Source of the DNA: Mycobacterium arosiense ATCC BAA-1401 = DSM 45069
Lineage (GTDB): Bacteria; Actinomycetota; Actinomycetes; Mycobacteriales; Mycobacteriaceae
Assembly: GCF_002086125.1 (NCBI RefSeq)
Contig: NZ_MVHG01000009.1
Location: 1-64,000, forward strand
DNA: 64,000 nt
Direction of reading: 5' to 3'
Part shown: piece by piece, positions 54,504 through 62,543 of the stretch
Layout: every line of letters begins with the position of its first letter
Numbering within the stretch: position 1 is the first letter of the stretch
Notes under the pieces: model-generated
Told to the model about the DNA's origin: nothing
Databases searched by the model: none
Seen by the model: the letters and a program-made list of their open reading frames with translations, nothing else
Position numbers and translations under genes: made by a program

Positions 54504-56663
54504 ATGGCCGACAGGACAAATACTTCCCAAGGCGCGGGGAGCGCCCCCACCGCCAACGGTCCGGACGAGATCCGCAACGTGGTGCTTGTGGGTCCGTCGG
54601 GTGGCGGCAAAACCACCCTTGTAGAAGCCCTGTTGGTCGCCGCCGGTGTGTTGACCCGAAGCGGCTCGGTCGCCGACGGCAGCACGGTCTGCGACTATGA
54701 CGACGCCGAGATTCGTCAGCAACGGTCGGTGGGCGTTGCCGTGGCGTCCCTGTCGCACGACGGCGTCAAGGTCAACCTGGTCGACACACCCGGATACGCC
54801 GACTTCGTCGGCGAGTTGCGCGCCGGGCTGCGGGCCGCGGACTGCGCGCTGTTCGTGATCGCGGCCAACGAGGGCGTCGACGAGCCCACCAAATCGCTGT
54901 GGCAGGAATGCAACCAGGTCGGCATGCCCCGCGCGGTGGTGATCACCAAGCTCGACCATGCCCGCGCCAATTACGCAGAGGCGCTGGCAGCCGCACAGAA
55001 TGCGTTTGGCGACAAGGTTTTACCGCTCTACCTGCCCACCGGCCTGCCCTCCTGCACCGGCCTGATCGGACTGTTGTCACAGCAGCGCTACGAATACATT
55101 GACGGCACACGAGCCGTGCGGCCACCGGATTCCTCTGACGCCGAGCAGGTCGAGGAAGCGCGCGGCACCCTGATCGAAGGAATCATCGAGGAGTCCGAGG
55201 ACGAGTCGCTGATGGATCGCTATCTCGGGGGCGAGGCCATTGACGAATCTGTGCTCATCGCGGATCTGGAGCGGGCCGTCGCCCGGGCCTCGTTCTTTCC
55301 GGTGATCCCGGTCTGCAGCAGCAGCGGCGTCGGCACCCTGGAATTGCTGGAGGTCGCCACGCGCGGCTTCCCCGCCCCGAGGGAACACCCGCTGCCGGAG
55401 GTCTTCACGCCGGTCGGTGCGCCGCACGCCGGCCTGACATGTGATCCGGACGCGCCGTTGCTCGCAGAGGTGGTGAAGACGACGTCGGACCCGTACGTGG
55501 GCAGGGTCAGCCTGGTCCGGGTGTTCTCCGGCACCATCAGGCCCGACACGACGGTCCATGTGTCGGGCCATTTTACGTCGTTCTTCGGCGCGACCAACGG
55601 CAACGGCCATACGCACCCCGACCACGACGAGGACGAGCGCATCGGATCGCTGTCCTTCCCGTTGGGCAAGCAGCAGCGCCCGGCGGCAACCGTGGTGGCG
55701 GGCGACATCTGCGCGATCGGGAAGCTGACCCGGGCCGAAACGGGCGACACGCTCTCGGACAAATCCGAGCCGTTGGTGTTGAAGCCCTGGACCATGCCCG
55801 AGCCCCTGCTGCCGGTCGCCATCGCGGCGCACGCCAAGACCGACGAGGACAAGCTCTCGGTGGGGCTGGGACGGCTGGCCGCCGAAGATCCGACGCTGCG
55901 GATCGAACAGAACTCCGAGACACACCAGATCGTGCTGTGGTGCATGGGCGAATCGCACGCCGGCGTGGTGCTCGGCGCGCTGGCCAATCGGTACGGGGTC
56001 ACCGTCGATACCGTCGAACTGCGGGTCCCGCTGCGAGAAACGTTCGGCGGCAAGGCGAAAGGTCATGGCCGCCACGTCAAGCAGTCCGGCGGACACGGCC
56101 AATACGCGGTGTGCGACATCGAAGTGGAGCCGCTGCCGGAAGGTTCGGGGTTCGAGTTCGTCGACAAGGTGGTCGGCGGGGCGGTGCCGCGCCAATTCAT
56201 TCCGAGCGTGGAGAAAGGCGTGCGCGCCCAGATGGAGAAGGGCGTGCACGCGGGCTACCCGGTGGTCGACATCCGCGTCACGCTGCTCGACGGCAAAGCA
56301 CACAGCGTCGACTCGTCGGACTTCGCGTTCCAGATGGCCGGCTCCTTGGCGCTACGGGAGGCCGCCGCGGCGACCAGGGTGACGCTGCTCGAGCCCATCG
56401 ACGAGATCTCGGTCCTGGTACCCGACGATTACGTCGGTGCGGTGATGGGTGACCTGTCCAGCCGCCGCGGCCGGGTGCTGGGCTCCGACACCGCGGGCAA
56501 CGACCGCACCGTGGTCAAAGCCGAGGTGCCCCAGGTGGAACTGACCCGTTACGCCATCGACCTGAGGTCGCTTGCGCACGGCGCGGCATCGTTCACCCGG
56601 TCGTTCGCCCGTTACGAACCCATGCCGGAGTCCGCTGCCGCCCGGGTGAACGCCGCCGTCTAG
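54504..56663 (+). CDS. fusA2: Elongation factor G-like protein FusA2
   Basis: A 719-aa EF-G paralogue with P-loop GPSGGGKT (30-37), DTPGY (94-98), TKLD (148-151), the beta-barrel domain II, and domains III-V ending LTRYAIDLRSLAHGAASF. Several GTPase residues differ from EF-G: the DTPGH histidine is Tyr98, and the switch I Thr of RGITI is replaced (QRSVGVAV). EF-G2 of M. smegmatis is reported to bind ribosomes but not to show ribosome-dependent GTPase. The gene stands alone, with GGAGGAAAGCC before the ATG. Equivalent of Rv0120c. Confidence 0.95.
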   Translation: MADRTNTSQGAGSAPTANGPDEIRNVVLVGPSGGGKTTLVEALLVAAGVLTRSGSVADGSTVCDYDDAEIRQQRSVGVAVASLSHDGVKVNLVDTPGYADFVGELRAGLRAADCALFVIAANEGVDEPTKSLWQECNQVGMPRAVVITKLDHARANYAEALAAAQNAFGDKVLPLYLPTGLPSCTGLIGLLSQQRYEYIDGTRAVRPPDSSDAEQVEEARGTLIEGIIEESEDESLMDRYLGGEAIDESVLIADLERAVARASFFPVIPVCSSSGVGTLELLEVATRGFPAPREHPLPEVFTPVGAPHAGLTCDPDAPLLAEVVKTTSDPYVGRVSLVRVFSGTIRPDTTVHVSGHFTSFFGATNGNGHTHPDHDEDERIGSLSFPLGKQQRPAATVVAGDICAIGKLTRAETGDTLSDKSEPLVLKPWTMPEPLLPVAIAAHAKTDEDKLSVGLGRLAAEDPTLRIEQNSETHQIVLWCMGESHAGVVLGALANRYGVTVDTVELRVPLRETFGGKAKGHGRHVKQSGGHGQYAVCDIEVEPLPEGSGFEFVDKVVGGAVPRQFIPSVEKGVRAQMEKGVHAGYPVVDIRVTLLDGKAHSVDSSDFAFQMAGSLALREAAAATRVTLLEPIDEISVLVPDDYVGAVMGDLSSRRGRVLGSDTAGNDRTVVKAEVPQVELTRYAIDLRSLAHGAASFTRSFARYEPMPESAAARVNAAV

Positions 56664-56675
56664 GGCGCCGCCCCG

Positions 56676-58316
56676 TCAGGCCTTGCCCGATGACGGCGAC
56701 CCGTCCCCCGCAAGCGGGAGGTGCCCCCGGCGACAGAACCGCTCGGCCACCGCGCGGCGGTCCAGCGAGCCTTTCGCGGTGTGCGGCAATTCATCGGACT
56801 GCAAAAACTCGGCCGGCACCTCGAAGGGGGCCAACCGGTCCCGGCAGAACGCCGCCAATTCGTCGGGCGTCGGCGCGGCCGTTCCCCGCGCGACGATGAC
56901 CGCGGCCACCGACTCGCCATACAGCTCGTCCGGCACACCGAACACCCCCACCTCGAGCACGTCGGGGTGGCTGGCCAGGACGGCCTCGACGCGCTCCGGC
57001 GAAATCTTCTCCCCACCCCGGTTAATCAACTCCTTGATTCGCCCGCGGATGACGAGATCGCCGGCCGGCGACAGGGTGCCCAGGTCACCGGTGTGCAGCC
57101 ATCCCTCGGTGAAGTTGGCGGCGGTGATGGACGGGTCGCCGAGGTAACCGCGCACCACGGTGGGGCCGTGCAGCCAGACCTCGCCGACCGTCCCCGCGGG
57201 CAGCGCGCGACCGTCGGGCCCGACGATCCGGATTTCCGGACCGGTCGACCGGCCCACCAGGCCTGGTGTGGCACCGGGGTTTTCGCTATGCCCGGCACCG
57301 TCGATGGCCGTCGTTGCCACCTGGTGGGTCGACTCGGTCATCCCGAACGCGCACACCACCGGCGCCGAAAACGTGTCGTGCAGCGCCTGCGCCGTTTCGG
57401 CGGTCAGCGGCGCGCTGCAACTACGGATGAACCGCAGGGCGGGCCTGCTGCCCGGCTGCTCGGTTCGGGCGCGCTCCAACAGGATTTGATGGATCGTCGG
57501 GACGGCGGTGTACCAGGTGGCGCCCACGGCCTCGATGTCATCCCAGAACGTGTGGGCGGAGAACTTCCCGCGCGCCGGCAGCAGCACCGCTCCCCCGGAG
57601 ACCAGCGTGCCCAGCAGCGCGGCGAGCAGCCCGTGCCCGTGGTAGAGCGGCATCACCGCCACCGTCGCGTCGCTCGGACACAGCCCGTACCCGGCGACGA
57701 TGGCGCCCACCGAGCCGGCGATGTTGCGGCGCGTCCACGGAACCATCTTTGGCACACCTGTGGTTCCGCCGGTGAACATGATCATGGCGTCGTCGTCGCG
57801 CAATCCCTCCGGTGCCGCCACGTCGCGCCGGGGCGCCGCGGCGGCGTCCAGGCTGACCGCCGGGGCGGTTCCGTCGGGCCCGACCGTCACCGCGATAGGC
57901 CACCGCGGCGGCGCGGCCTGGTCGGTCTCGGCCTCGCCGGGCTGGTCCACGAGCACCACCCGGGCACCGACCGCCTCGCTGCGGGCATGCTGATCGGCCA
58001 GGGGAAGAGCCGGATCCAGCGGCACCACAACGAGATTCGCGCGCGACGCCGCCAGCAGCCCGACGACGAACTCGGCATTGCTGCCGGCGCGCAGCGCAAC
58101 CCGGTCCCCCGGCCCCAAGCCGCCGTCGATCAACCGTGCGGCCAGATCATCGACGAGCGTCATCAGGTCGCGGTAATTCACGGGGATGCGTTCGGCGGTG
58201 ACAACCAACGCCCGTGCATCCGGCGACCGGCGTGCCGCCGCCTCGACCAGGTCGGCCAGCCCGGGGCTCGCGGACTCCGTCGGCCGCTGGCCGCTGTCGA
58301 TCGCCTCAGATGTCAT
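56676..58316 (-). CDS. fadD7: Acyl-CoA synthetase FadD7 (possible oxalate-CoA ligase)
   Basis: A 546-aa ANL-superfamily ligase: MIMFTGGTTGVPKMVPWT (AMP-binding), FGMTESTHQ, GWLHTGDLGTLSPAGDLVIR, RGGEKISPERVEAVLASHPD, and catalytic Lys in TAKGSLDRR. Annotated as a fatty-acid ligase, but it is divergent from oxalyl-CoA decarboxylase, so oxalyl-CoA synthetase (as yeast Pcs60 and plant AAE3) is a better functional guess. AAGGAGTGCGGCG before ATG 58316. The divergent region holds clustered ATCGG repeats. Confidence 0.88.
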   Translation of the reverse strand: MTSEAIDSGQRPTESASPGLADLVEAAARRSPDARALVVTAERIPVNYRDLMTLVDDLAARLIDGGLGPGDRVALRAGSNAEFVVGLLAASRANLVVVPLDPALPLADQHARSEAVGARVVLVDQPGEAETDQAAPPRWPIAVTVGPDGTAPAVSLDAAAAPRRDVAAPEGLRDDDAMIMFTGGTTGVPKMVPWTRRNIAGSVGAIVAGYGLCPSDATVAVMPLYHGHGLLAALLGTLVSGGAVLLPARGKFSAHTFWDDIEAVGATWYTAVPTIHQILLERARTEQPGSRPALRFIRSCSAPLTAETAQALHDTFSAPVVCAFGMTESTHQVATTAIDGAGHSENPGATPGLVGRSTGPEIRIVGPDGRALPAGTVGEVWLHGPTVVRGYLGDPSITAANFTEGWLHTGDLGTLSPAGDLVIRGRIKELINRGGEKISPERVEAVLASHPDVLEVGVFGVPDELYGESVAAVIVARGTAAPTPDELAAFCRDRLAPFEVPAEFLQSDELPHTAKGSLDRRAVAERFCRRGHLPLAGDGSPSSGKA

Positions 58317-58382
58317 CGCCGCACTCCTTCCACTTCGACCATTCGATGCCAACCCTGCCGCGTGGCCTTCTCCACCGTCCAA

Positions 58383-58419
58383 TATCGGTTAACTCACTAC
58401 CGATAACCGCCGGCTATCG
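58383..58419. promoter_or_regulatory. Clustered inverted repeats between fadD7 and oxcA
   Basis: TATCGGT (58383-58389) and ACCGATA (58399-58405) are perfect arms with a 9-nt spacer; CGATA (58401-58405) pairs again with TATCG (58415-58419). Three linked ATCG half-sites suit a LysR tetramer such as OxyS or a dimer repressor. Confidence 0.5.
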
Positions 58420-58581
58420 AAACGCTATTGCGACGCCTTGACCTGGCACGATAGACAACGCAAATCGCCGGATAGTGCCTTCGTCTTGGACATGCGGTAT
58501 GGCTGGGGCCACAGTGATGGCGACAGCAGTACCCGCCCGGCGCGTCGACCCGCCGACCGCAAGCATCCGAGGAGTCGCCAC

Positions 58582-60342
58582 ATGTCCACAGCTTCGGCAT
58601 CTGGAAACCCGGCGCCCGAGCCGACACGTCTGACCGACGGCTTTCACCTCGTGGTGGACGCGCTCAAGGCCAACGACGTCGAGACCATCTACGGCATCGT
58701 CGGCATCCCGATCACCGACCTCGCCCGCGTCGCCCAGGCGTCCGGAATCCGCTTCATCGGTTTTCGGCAGGAGACCTCGGCGGGGAACGCGGCCGCCGCG
58801 GCCGGATTCCTCACCGGCCGGCCCGGGGTGTGCCTCACGACGTCCGGGCCCGGCTTCCTCAACGGGCTGCCCGCGCTGGCGAACGCCGCCACGAATTGCT
58901 TTCCGATGATTCAGATTTCCGGCTCCAGCGATCGAGCGCTGGTGGATCTGCAGCGCGGCGACTACCAGGACCTCGACCAGCTCAACGCCGCGAAGCCGTT
59001 CGCGAAGGCCGCCTACCGGATCGGCCGGATCGAGGACATCGGGCGCGGCGTCGCGCGCGCCATCCGCACCGCGGTCTCGGGACGGCCCGGCGGTGTCTAC
59101 CTGGACATTCCGGGCGAGGTGCTGGGCCAGGCCATGGACGCCGTCGCCGCGGCGGACACGATCTGGCGGGTCGTCGACCCCGCACCCCGGCAGCTGCCGG
59201 CGCCGGACGCAATCGAGCGTGCGCTGGACGCGCTGGCCCAGGCGCAGCGACCGCTGATCGTGCTCGGCAAGGGGGCGGCGTACGCCCGGGCCGACAACGT
59301 GATTCGCAGGTTCGTCGAGGCGACGGGCATTCCGTTCCTGCCGATGTCGATGGCCAAAGGCCTACTGCCCGATTCGCACCCGCAGTCCGCCGCGGCCGCC
59401 CGCTCGCTGGCGATCGCGCGCGCCGACGCCGTCCTGCTGGTCGGCGCCCGACTGAATTGGCTTCTGGGCCAAGGGGATTCGCCGCAATGGAGCCCGGGCG
59501 TCAAGTTCGTGCAGGTGGACGTCGCCGCTTGCGAGTTCGACAGCAACCAGCCGATCGCCGCCCCACTGGCCGGCGATATCGGCTCGGTTGTGTCGGCACT
59601 GTGTGACGGCGTGGCCGCCCGGCCGATCATCGCGCCACCGGAGTGGACCGGCGAGCTGGCCGAGCGCAGCGCCCGCAACGAGGCCAAGATGCGCGAGCGC
59701 CTGGCCGAGAATCCGCACCCGATGCGGTTTTACAACGCCCTCGGCGCGATTCGCGCTGTGCTGCGGGACAACCGGGACGTGTATGTCGTCAACGAAGGAG
59801 CCAATGCGCTCGATCTGGCCCGCAACGTCATCGACATGGAGCTGCCGCGCCACCGGCTCGACACGGGCACCTGGGGGGTGATGGGCATCGGGATGGGATA
59901 TGCGATCGCCGCGGCCGTAGAGACCGGCAAGCCGGTGGTCGCAATCGAGGGCGACAGCGCGTTCGGCTTCAGCGGCATGGAGATCGAAACCATTTGCCGC
60001 TACCGCCTGCCGGTCGCCGTCGTCATCCTCAACAATGGCGGCGTCTATCGCGGCGACGAGGCCGCGCTCGGCACGGCCGCAATCGGATCCGATCCTGCCC
60101 CAACCGTACTGAACGCGCGGGCGCGCCACGAGCTGCTCGCGGAAGCGTTCGGCGGCAAGGGATATCACGTCACCAACCCGTCGGAGCTGCGCGCGGCGCT
60201 GATCGAGGCGATCGGCGCCGGCGGCCCGTCGATCATCGACTGCGAACTCGACCCGGCGGCGGGGGTGGAGAGCGGGCATCTGGCCAATCTGAACCCGGCC
60301 AGCGCGACAACACCGCGGGCCACGGTCAGCGCCGGCGGGTGA
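58582..60342 (+). CDS. oxcA: Oxalyl-CoA decarboxylase OxcA
   Basis: A 586-aa ThDP enzyme converting oxalyl-CoA to formyl-CoA and CO2. N-terminal ThDP glutamate in GFRQETSAGNAAAA, then LTTSGPGFLNGLPALANA, RPLIVLGKGAAYARAD (ADP-binding middle domain), GTWGVMGIGMGYAIAAA and the ThDP-Mg motif GDSAFGFSGMEIETICRYRL with LNNGGVYRG. GAGGAGTCGCCAC before ATG 58582. The 3' end overlaps the convergent oxyS by 17 nt. Equivalent of Rv0118c. Confidence 0.95.
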   Translation: MSTASASGNPAPEPTRLTDGFHLVVDALKANDVETIYGIVGIPITDLARVAQASGIRFIGFRQETSAGNAAAAAGFLTGRPGVCLTTSGPGFLNGLPALANAATNCFPMIQISGSSDRALVDLQRGDYQDLDQLNAAKPFAKAAYRIGRIEDIGRGVARAIRTAVSGRPGGVYLDIPGEVLGQAMDAVAAADTIWRVVDPAPRQLPAPDAIERALDALAQAQRPLIVLGKGAAYARADNVIRRFVEATGIPFLPMSMAKGLLPDSHPQSAAAARSLAIARADAVLLVGARLNWLLGQGDSPQWSPGVKFVQVDVAACEFDSNQPIAAPLAGDIGSVVSALCDGVAARPIIAPPEWTGELAERSARNEAKMRERLAENPHPMRFYNALGAIRAVLRDNRDVYVVNEGANALDLARNVIDMELPRHRLDTGTWGVMGIGMGYAIAAAVETGKPVVAIEGDSAFGFSGMEIETICRYRLPVAVVILNNGGVYRGDEAALGTAAIGSDPAPTVLNARARHELLAEAFGGKGYHVTNPSELRAALIEAIGAGGPSIIDCELDPAAGVESGHLANLNPASATTPRATVSAGG

Positions 60343-61264
60343 GTCCTACCAGCTGCGCGTCGAAGAACTCGTTCAGCGCCAGTTGCCCGGCGGATGTGGC
60401 CAGTGCGCGGGCGATCGGCGACCCGGGCCCGATGGAGTTGGTGGCCAGGGCGACATCGGCTTTGAGCACCGGATCGACCATTTCCACCGCCCGGATGTCG
60501 GTACCCAACGCCGACATCCACAACCACGTATGCGGCACGATCGACGCACAGTTGCCCGCCGACGCCTGAGCGAATAACGATGCCACAGAGTCGGTTTCGA
60601 CCTGAGGGCGGACGGCGATGGAGTGGTCGGCGAAGGCCTCGTCGACGATCTGGCGATCGCGCATGTCGGGCGTGAGCAACGCCAACGGCAGCTGCGCGGC
60701 CTGGGCCCAGTTCATCGTCGCCGCACCGGATCCCACCATGTCCCCCGGCGCCAGCAGCACGTAGCGCTCCTGGTAGAGCGGAACCAGGTTGACGTCGTGC
60801 GCCTCGTCGGGCGCCGCGTGCACGATGGCGGCATCGAGCTCGAACTCGCGCAGGCGCCGGTACAGTTCGCTTGCCGCCAGCCGGGACAGGATGTGCACCT
60901 TGACCAACGGCTGTGCCGAACAGAACGCCGAGAGCACCAGGGACGCCGTCGTGGACGCAGTCGGGACGGTGCCCAGCCGCAGCGTCCCCGTGATGCCCGA
61001 GCGCACGGCGTCCACCTCGGCTTTGAACGCGTCGTGCTCGGCGAGAATCCGCCTGGCCCACACCACCAACCGCTCCCCTTCGGGCGTAAGGCCCTCGAAG
61101 CTGTGCCCGCGGTTGATCAGCGTGACGTTGAGTTCCCGTTCCAGCTTGGCGATCGCTGCCGACAGCGCGGGCTGGGATACGAAGCACTTTTCGGCCGCCC
61201 GGGCGAAGTGCCCCTCGGAAGCGACCGCAACGAAATACTCCAGTTGACGGAAGAGCACCCGCAC
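60326..61264 (-). CDS. oxyS: LysR-family regulator OxyS
   Basis: A 312-aa LysR: HTH HFARAAEKCFVSQPALSAAI (about 20-40), linker, and LysR substrate-binding domain with GTLRLGTVPTASTTASLVLS. In M. tuberculosis OxyS was linked to peroxide sensitivity/katG control. There are two cysteines in the effector region (AFCSAQP and GNCASIV). Start GTG 61264 or GTG 61258. Close to oxcA (tail overlap), it is a candidate regulator of the fadD7/oxcA divergent promoter. Confidence 0.92.
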   Translation of the reverse strand: MRVLFRQLEYFVAVASEGHFARAAEKCFVSQPALSAAIAKLERELNVTLINRGHSFEGLTPEGERLVVWARRILAEHDAFKAEVDAVRSGITGTLRLGTVPTASTTASLVLSAFCSAQPLVKVHILSRLAASELYRRLREFELDAAIVHAAPDEAHDVNLVPLYQERYVLLAPGDMVGSGAATMNWAQAAQLPLALLTPDMRDRQIVDEAFADHSIAVRPQVETDSVASLFAQASAGNCASIVPHTWLWMSALGTDIRAVEMVDPVLKADVALATNSIGPGSPIARALATSAGQLALNEFFDAQLVGLTRRR

Positions 61265-61653
61265 TCCCTCGTATTCGGGCTCGGCCCTTGGGCACCGATC
61301 CCGCTGAGGCTAACGCGTTGCGGCGGGCGGGCCAAGCAGGTCCGCGCGCCGCGGTCCGCCCGGCTGCGGCGAAGGGTCGACGCACCCGGGCCGCCGGACG
61401 CCGCGGTCCCGCGAGAACCGAAGCATCGGTGCCGCTTTCGCGCAGGTGCGGCCCGAGTCCGATGCCCTGCCCGCGGGACGGCCCTCGGCCGCCGCGCTTT
61501 CCGGTTCGCTCCTGGCGCAACTGAACCCGATCGGTGACCGGATCGTTATCGTCGCGAGCGGACCGAGCTGTCATTGTTTGCTGAAACCGGTGATCGCTGG
61601 GTAACCAGTAGGATATTCGTGTGTTGATCGCACCATTTCGAAGGGTGGACGCT
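61265..61653. other. 389-bp non-coding gap between oxyS and ldtA
   Basis: Divergent intergenic region. A TAGGAT -10-like hexamer at 61608-61613 may serve ldtA. No tRNA-like, repeat or convincing small gene was seen; a 78-codon open frame (61288-61524, plus) is Arg/Pro-rich with no ribosome binding site and is treated as spurious. Confidence 0.5.
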
Positions 61654-62409
61654 ATGCGTCGAGGCGTTCGTTATCTAATTGTTATGGTCGCGATCACGGC
61701 GCTGGCCCTGGTGGGGCCGGTCGGTCATAGCACCGCCGCCGTGCCGTCGGCGCAACCCACCCCCGAAGTTGCCTCGGTTTTGCCCGCTAATGGCGCTGTG
61801 GTGGGGGTAGCCCACCCCGTCGTGGTGGCATTCACCGCCCCGGTGGCCGATCGGTCCGCGGTCGAGCGGTCGATTCACGTGACCTCGCCCAGCGGTACGC
61901 CCGGGCACTTCGAATGGATCCAGAACACGGTCGTGCAGTGGGTCCCAAACCAGTACTGGCCGGCCCACACCCACGTCTCGGTGGGCATTCAGGCCATGAC
62001 GACCGGCTTCGATACCGGTGAAGCGCTGCTCGGCGTCGCCAGCATCTCCAAGCACACCTTCACCGTCAGCAAGGACGGAGAGGTGCTGCGCACCATGCCG
62101 GCGTCGATGGGCAAGCCCAGCCGGCCCACCCCGATCGGCAGCTTCACCGCGCTGGAGAAGCAGCGCACCGTGGTGATGGACTCGCGGACCATCGGCATAC
62201 CGCTCAGTTCTCCCGAGGGATACAAGATCACCGCCCAATACGCCGTGCGCGTCACCTGGAGTGGCGTCTACGTGCACTCGGCGCCGTGGTCGGTCGATTC
62301 CCAGGGTTACGCCAACGTCAGCCACGGCTGCATCAACCTCAGCCCCGACAACGCCGCCTGGTACTTCAACCAGGTAAATGTCGGCGATCCCATTCAGGTC
62401 GTGGCCTGA
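61654..62409 (+). CDS. ldtA: L,D-transpeptidase LdtA (LdtMt1-like)
   Basis: A 251-aa peptidoglycan L,D-transpeptidase forming 3-3 crosslinks; the same length as M. tuberculosis LdtMt1 (Rv0116c). Catalytic Cys226 in VSHGCINL, His208 in VYVHSAPWS, and His224. Signal peptide about 1-34 (RYLIVMVAITALALVGPVGH), then an Ig-like domain (about 45-125) and the YkuD domain. GAAGGGTGG lies upstream of ATG 61654; a GTG at 61621 would add 11 residues. Carbapenem target in the family. Confidence 0.95.
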   Translation: MRRGVRYLIVMVAITALALVGPVGHSTAAVPSAQPTPEVASVLPANGAVVGVAHPVVVAFTAPVADRSAVERSIHVTSPSGTPGHFEWIQNTVVQWVPNQYWPAHTHVSVGIQAMTTGFDTGEALLGVASISKHTFTVSKDGEVLRTMPASMGKPSRPTPIGSFTALEKQRTVVMDSRTIGIPLSSPEGYKITAQYAVRVTWSGVYVHSAPWSVDSQGYANVSHGCINLSPDNAAWYFNQVNVGDPIQVVA

Positions 62410-62543
62410 GTCGCACGCTTACGCCGTCCGGGTTCACTGCCGCGCGACCTCCGCGGTGTGACAACCGTCACAACCATTGAACGGAAGCCCGGCCCATGGA
62501 GGTTCGTTCCGGTAGACGACCGGATCGAAGCGAGAGGCGGGCC

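Noticed and set aside
61288..61524. 78-codon plus-strand frame in the oxyS-ldtA gap
   Set aside because: Arg/Pro-rich, no ribosome binding site, no similarity recognised.
61575..61605. GTTT...GGGTAA before ldtA as a sigma-F promoter
   Set aside because: The spacer is 19 nt, outside the 15-17 range; a TAGGAT -10 fits better.
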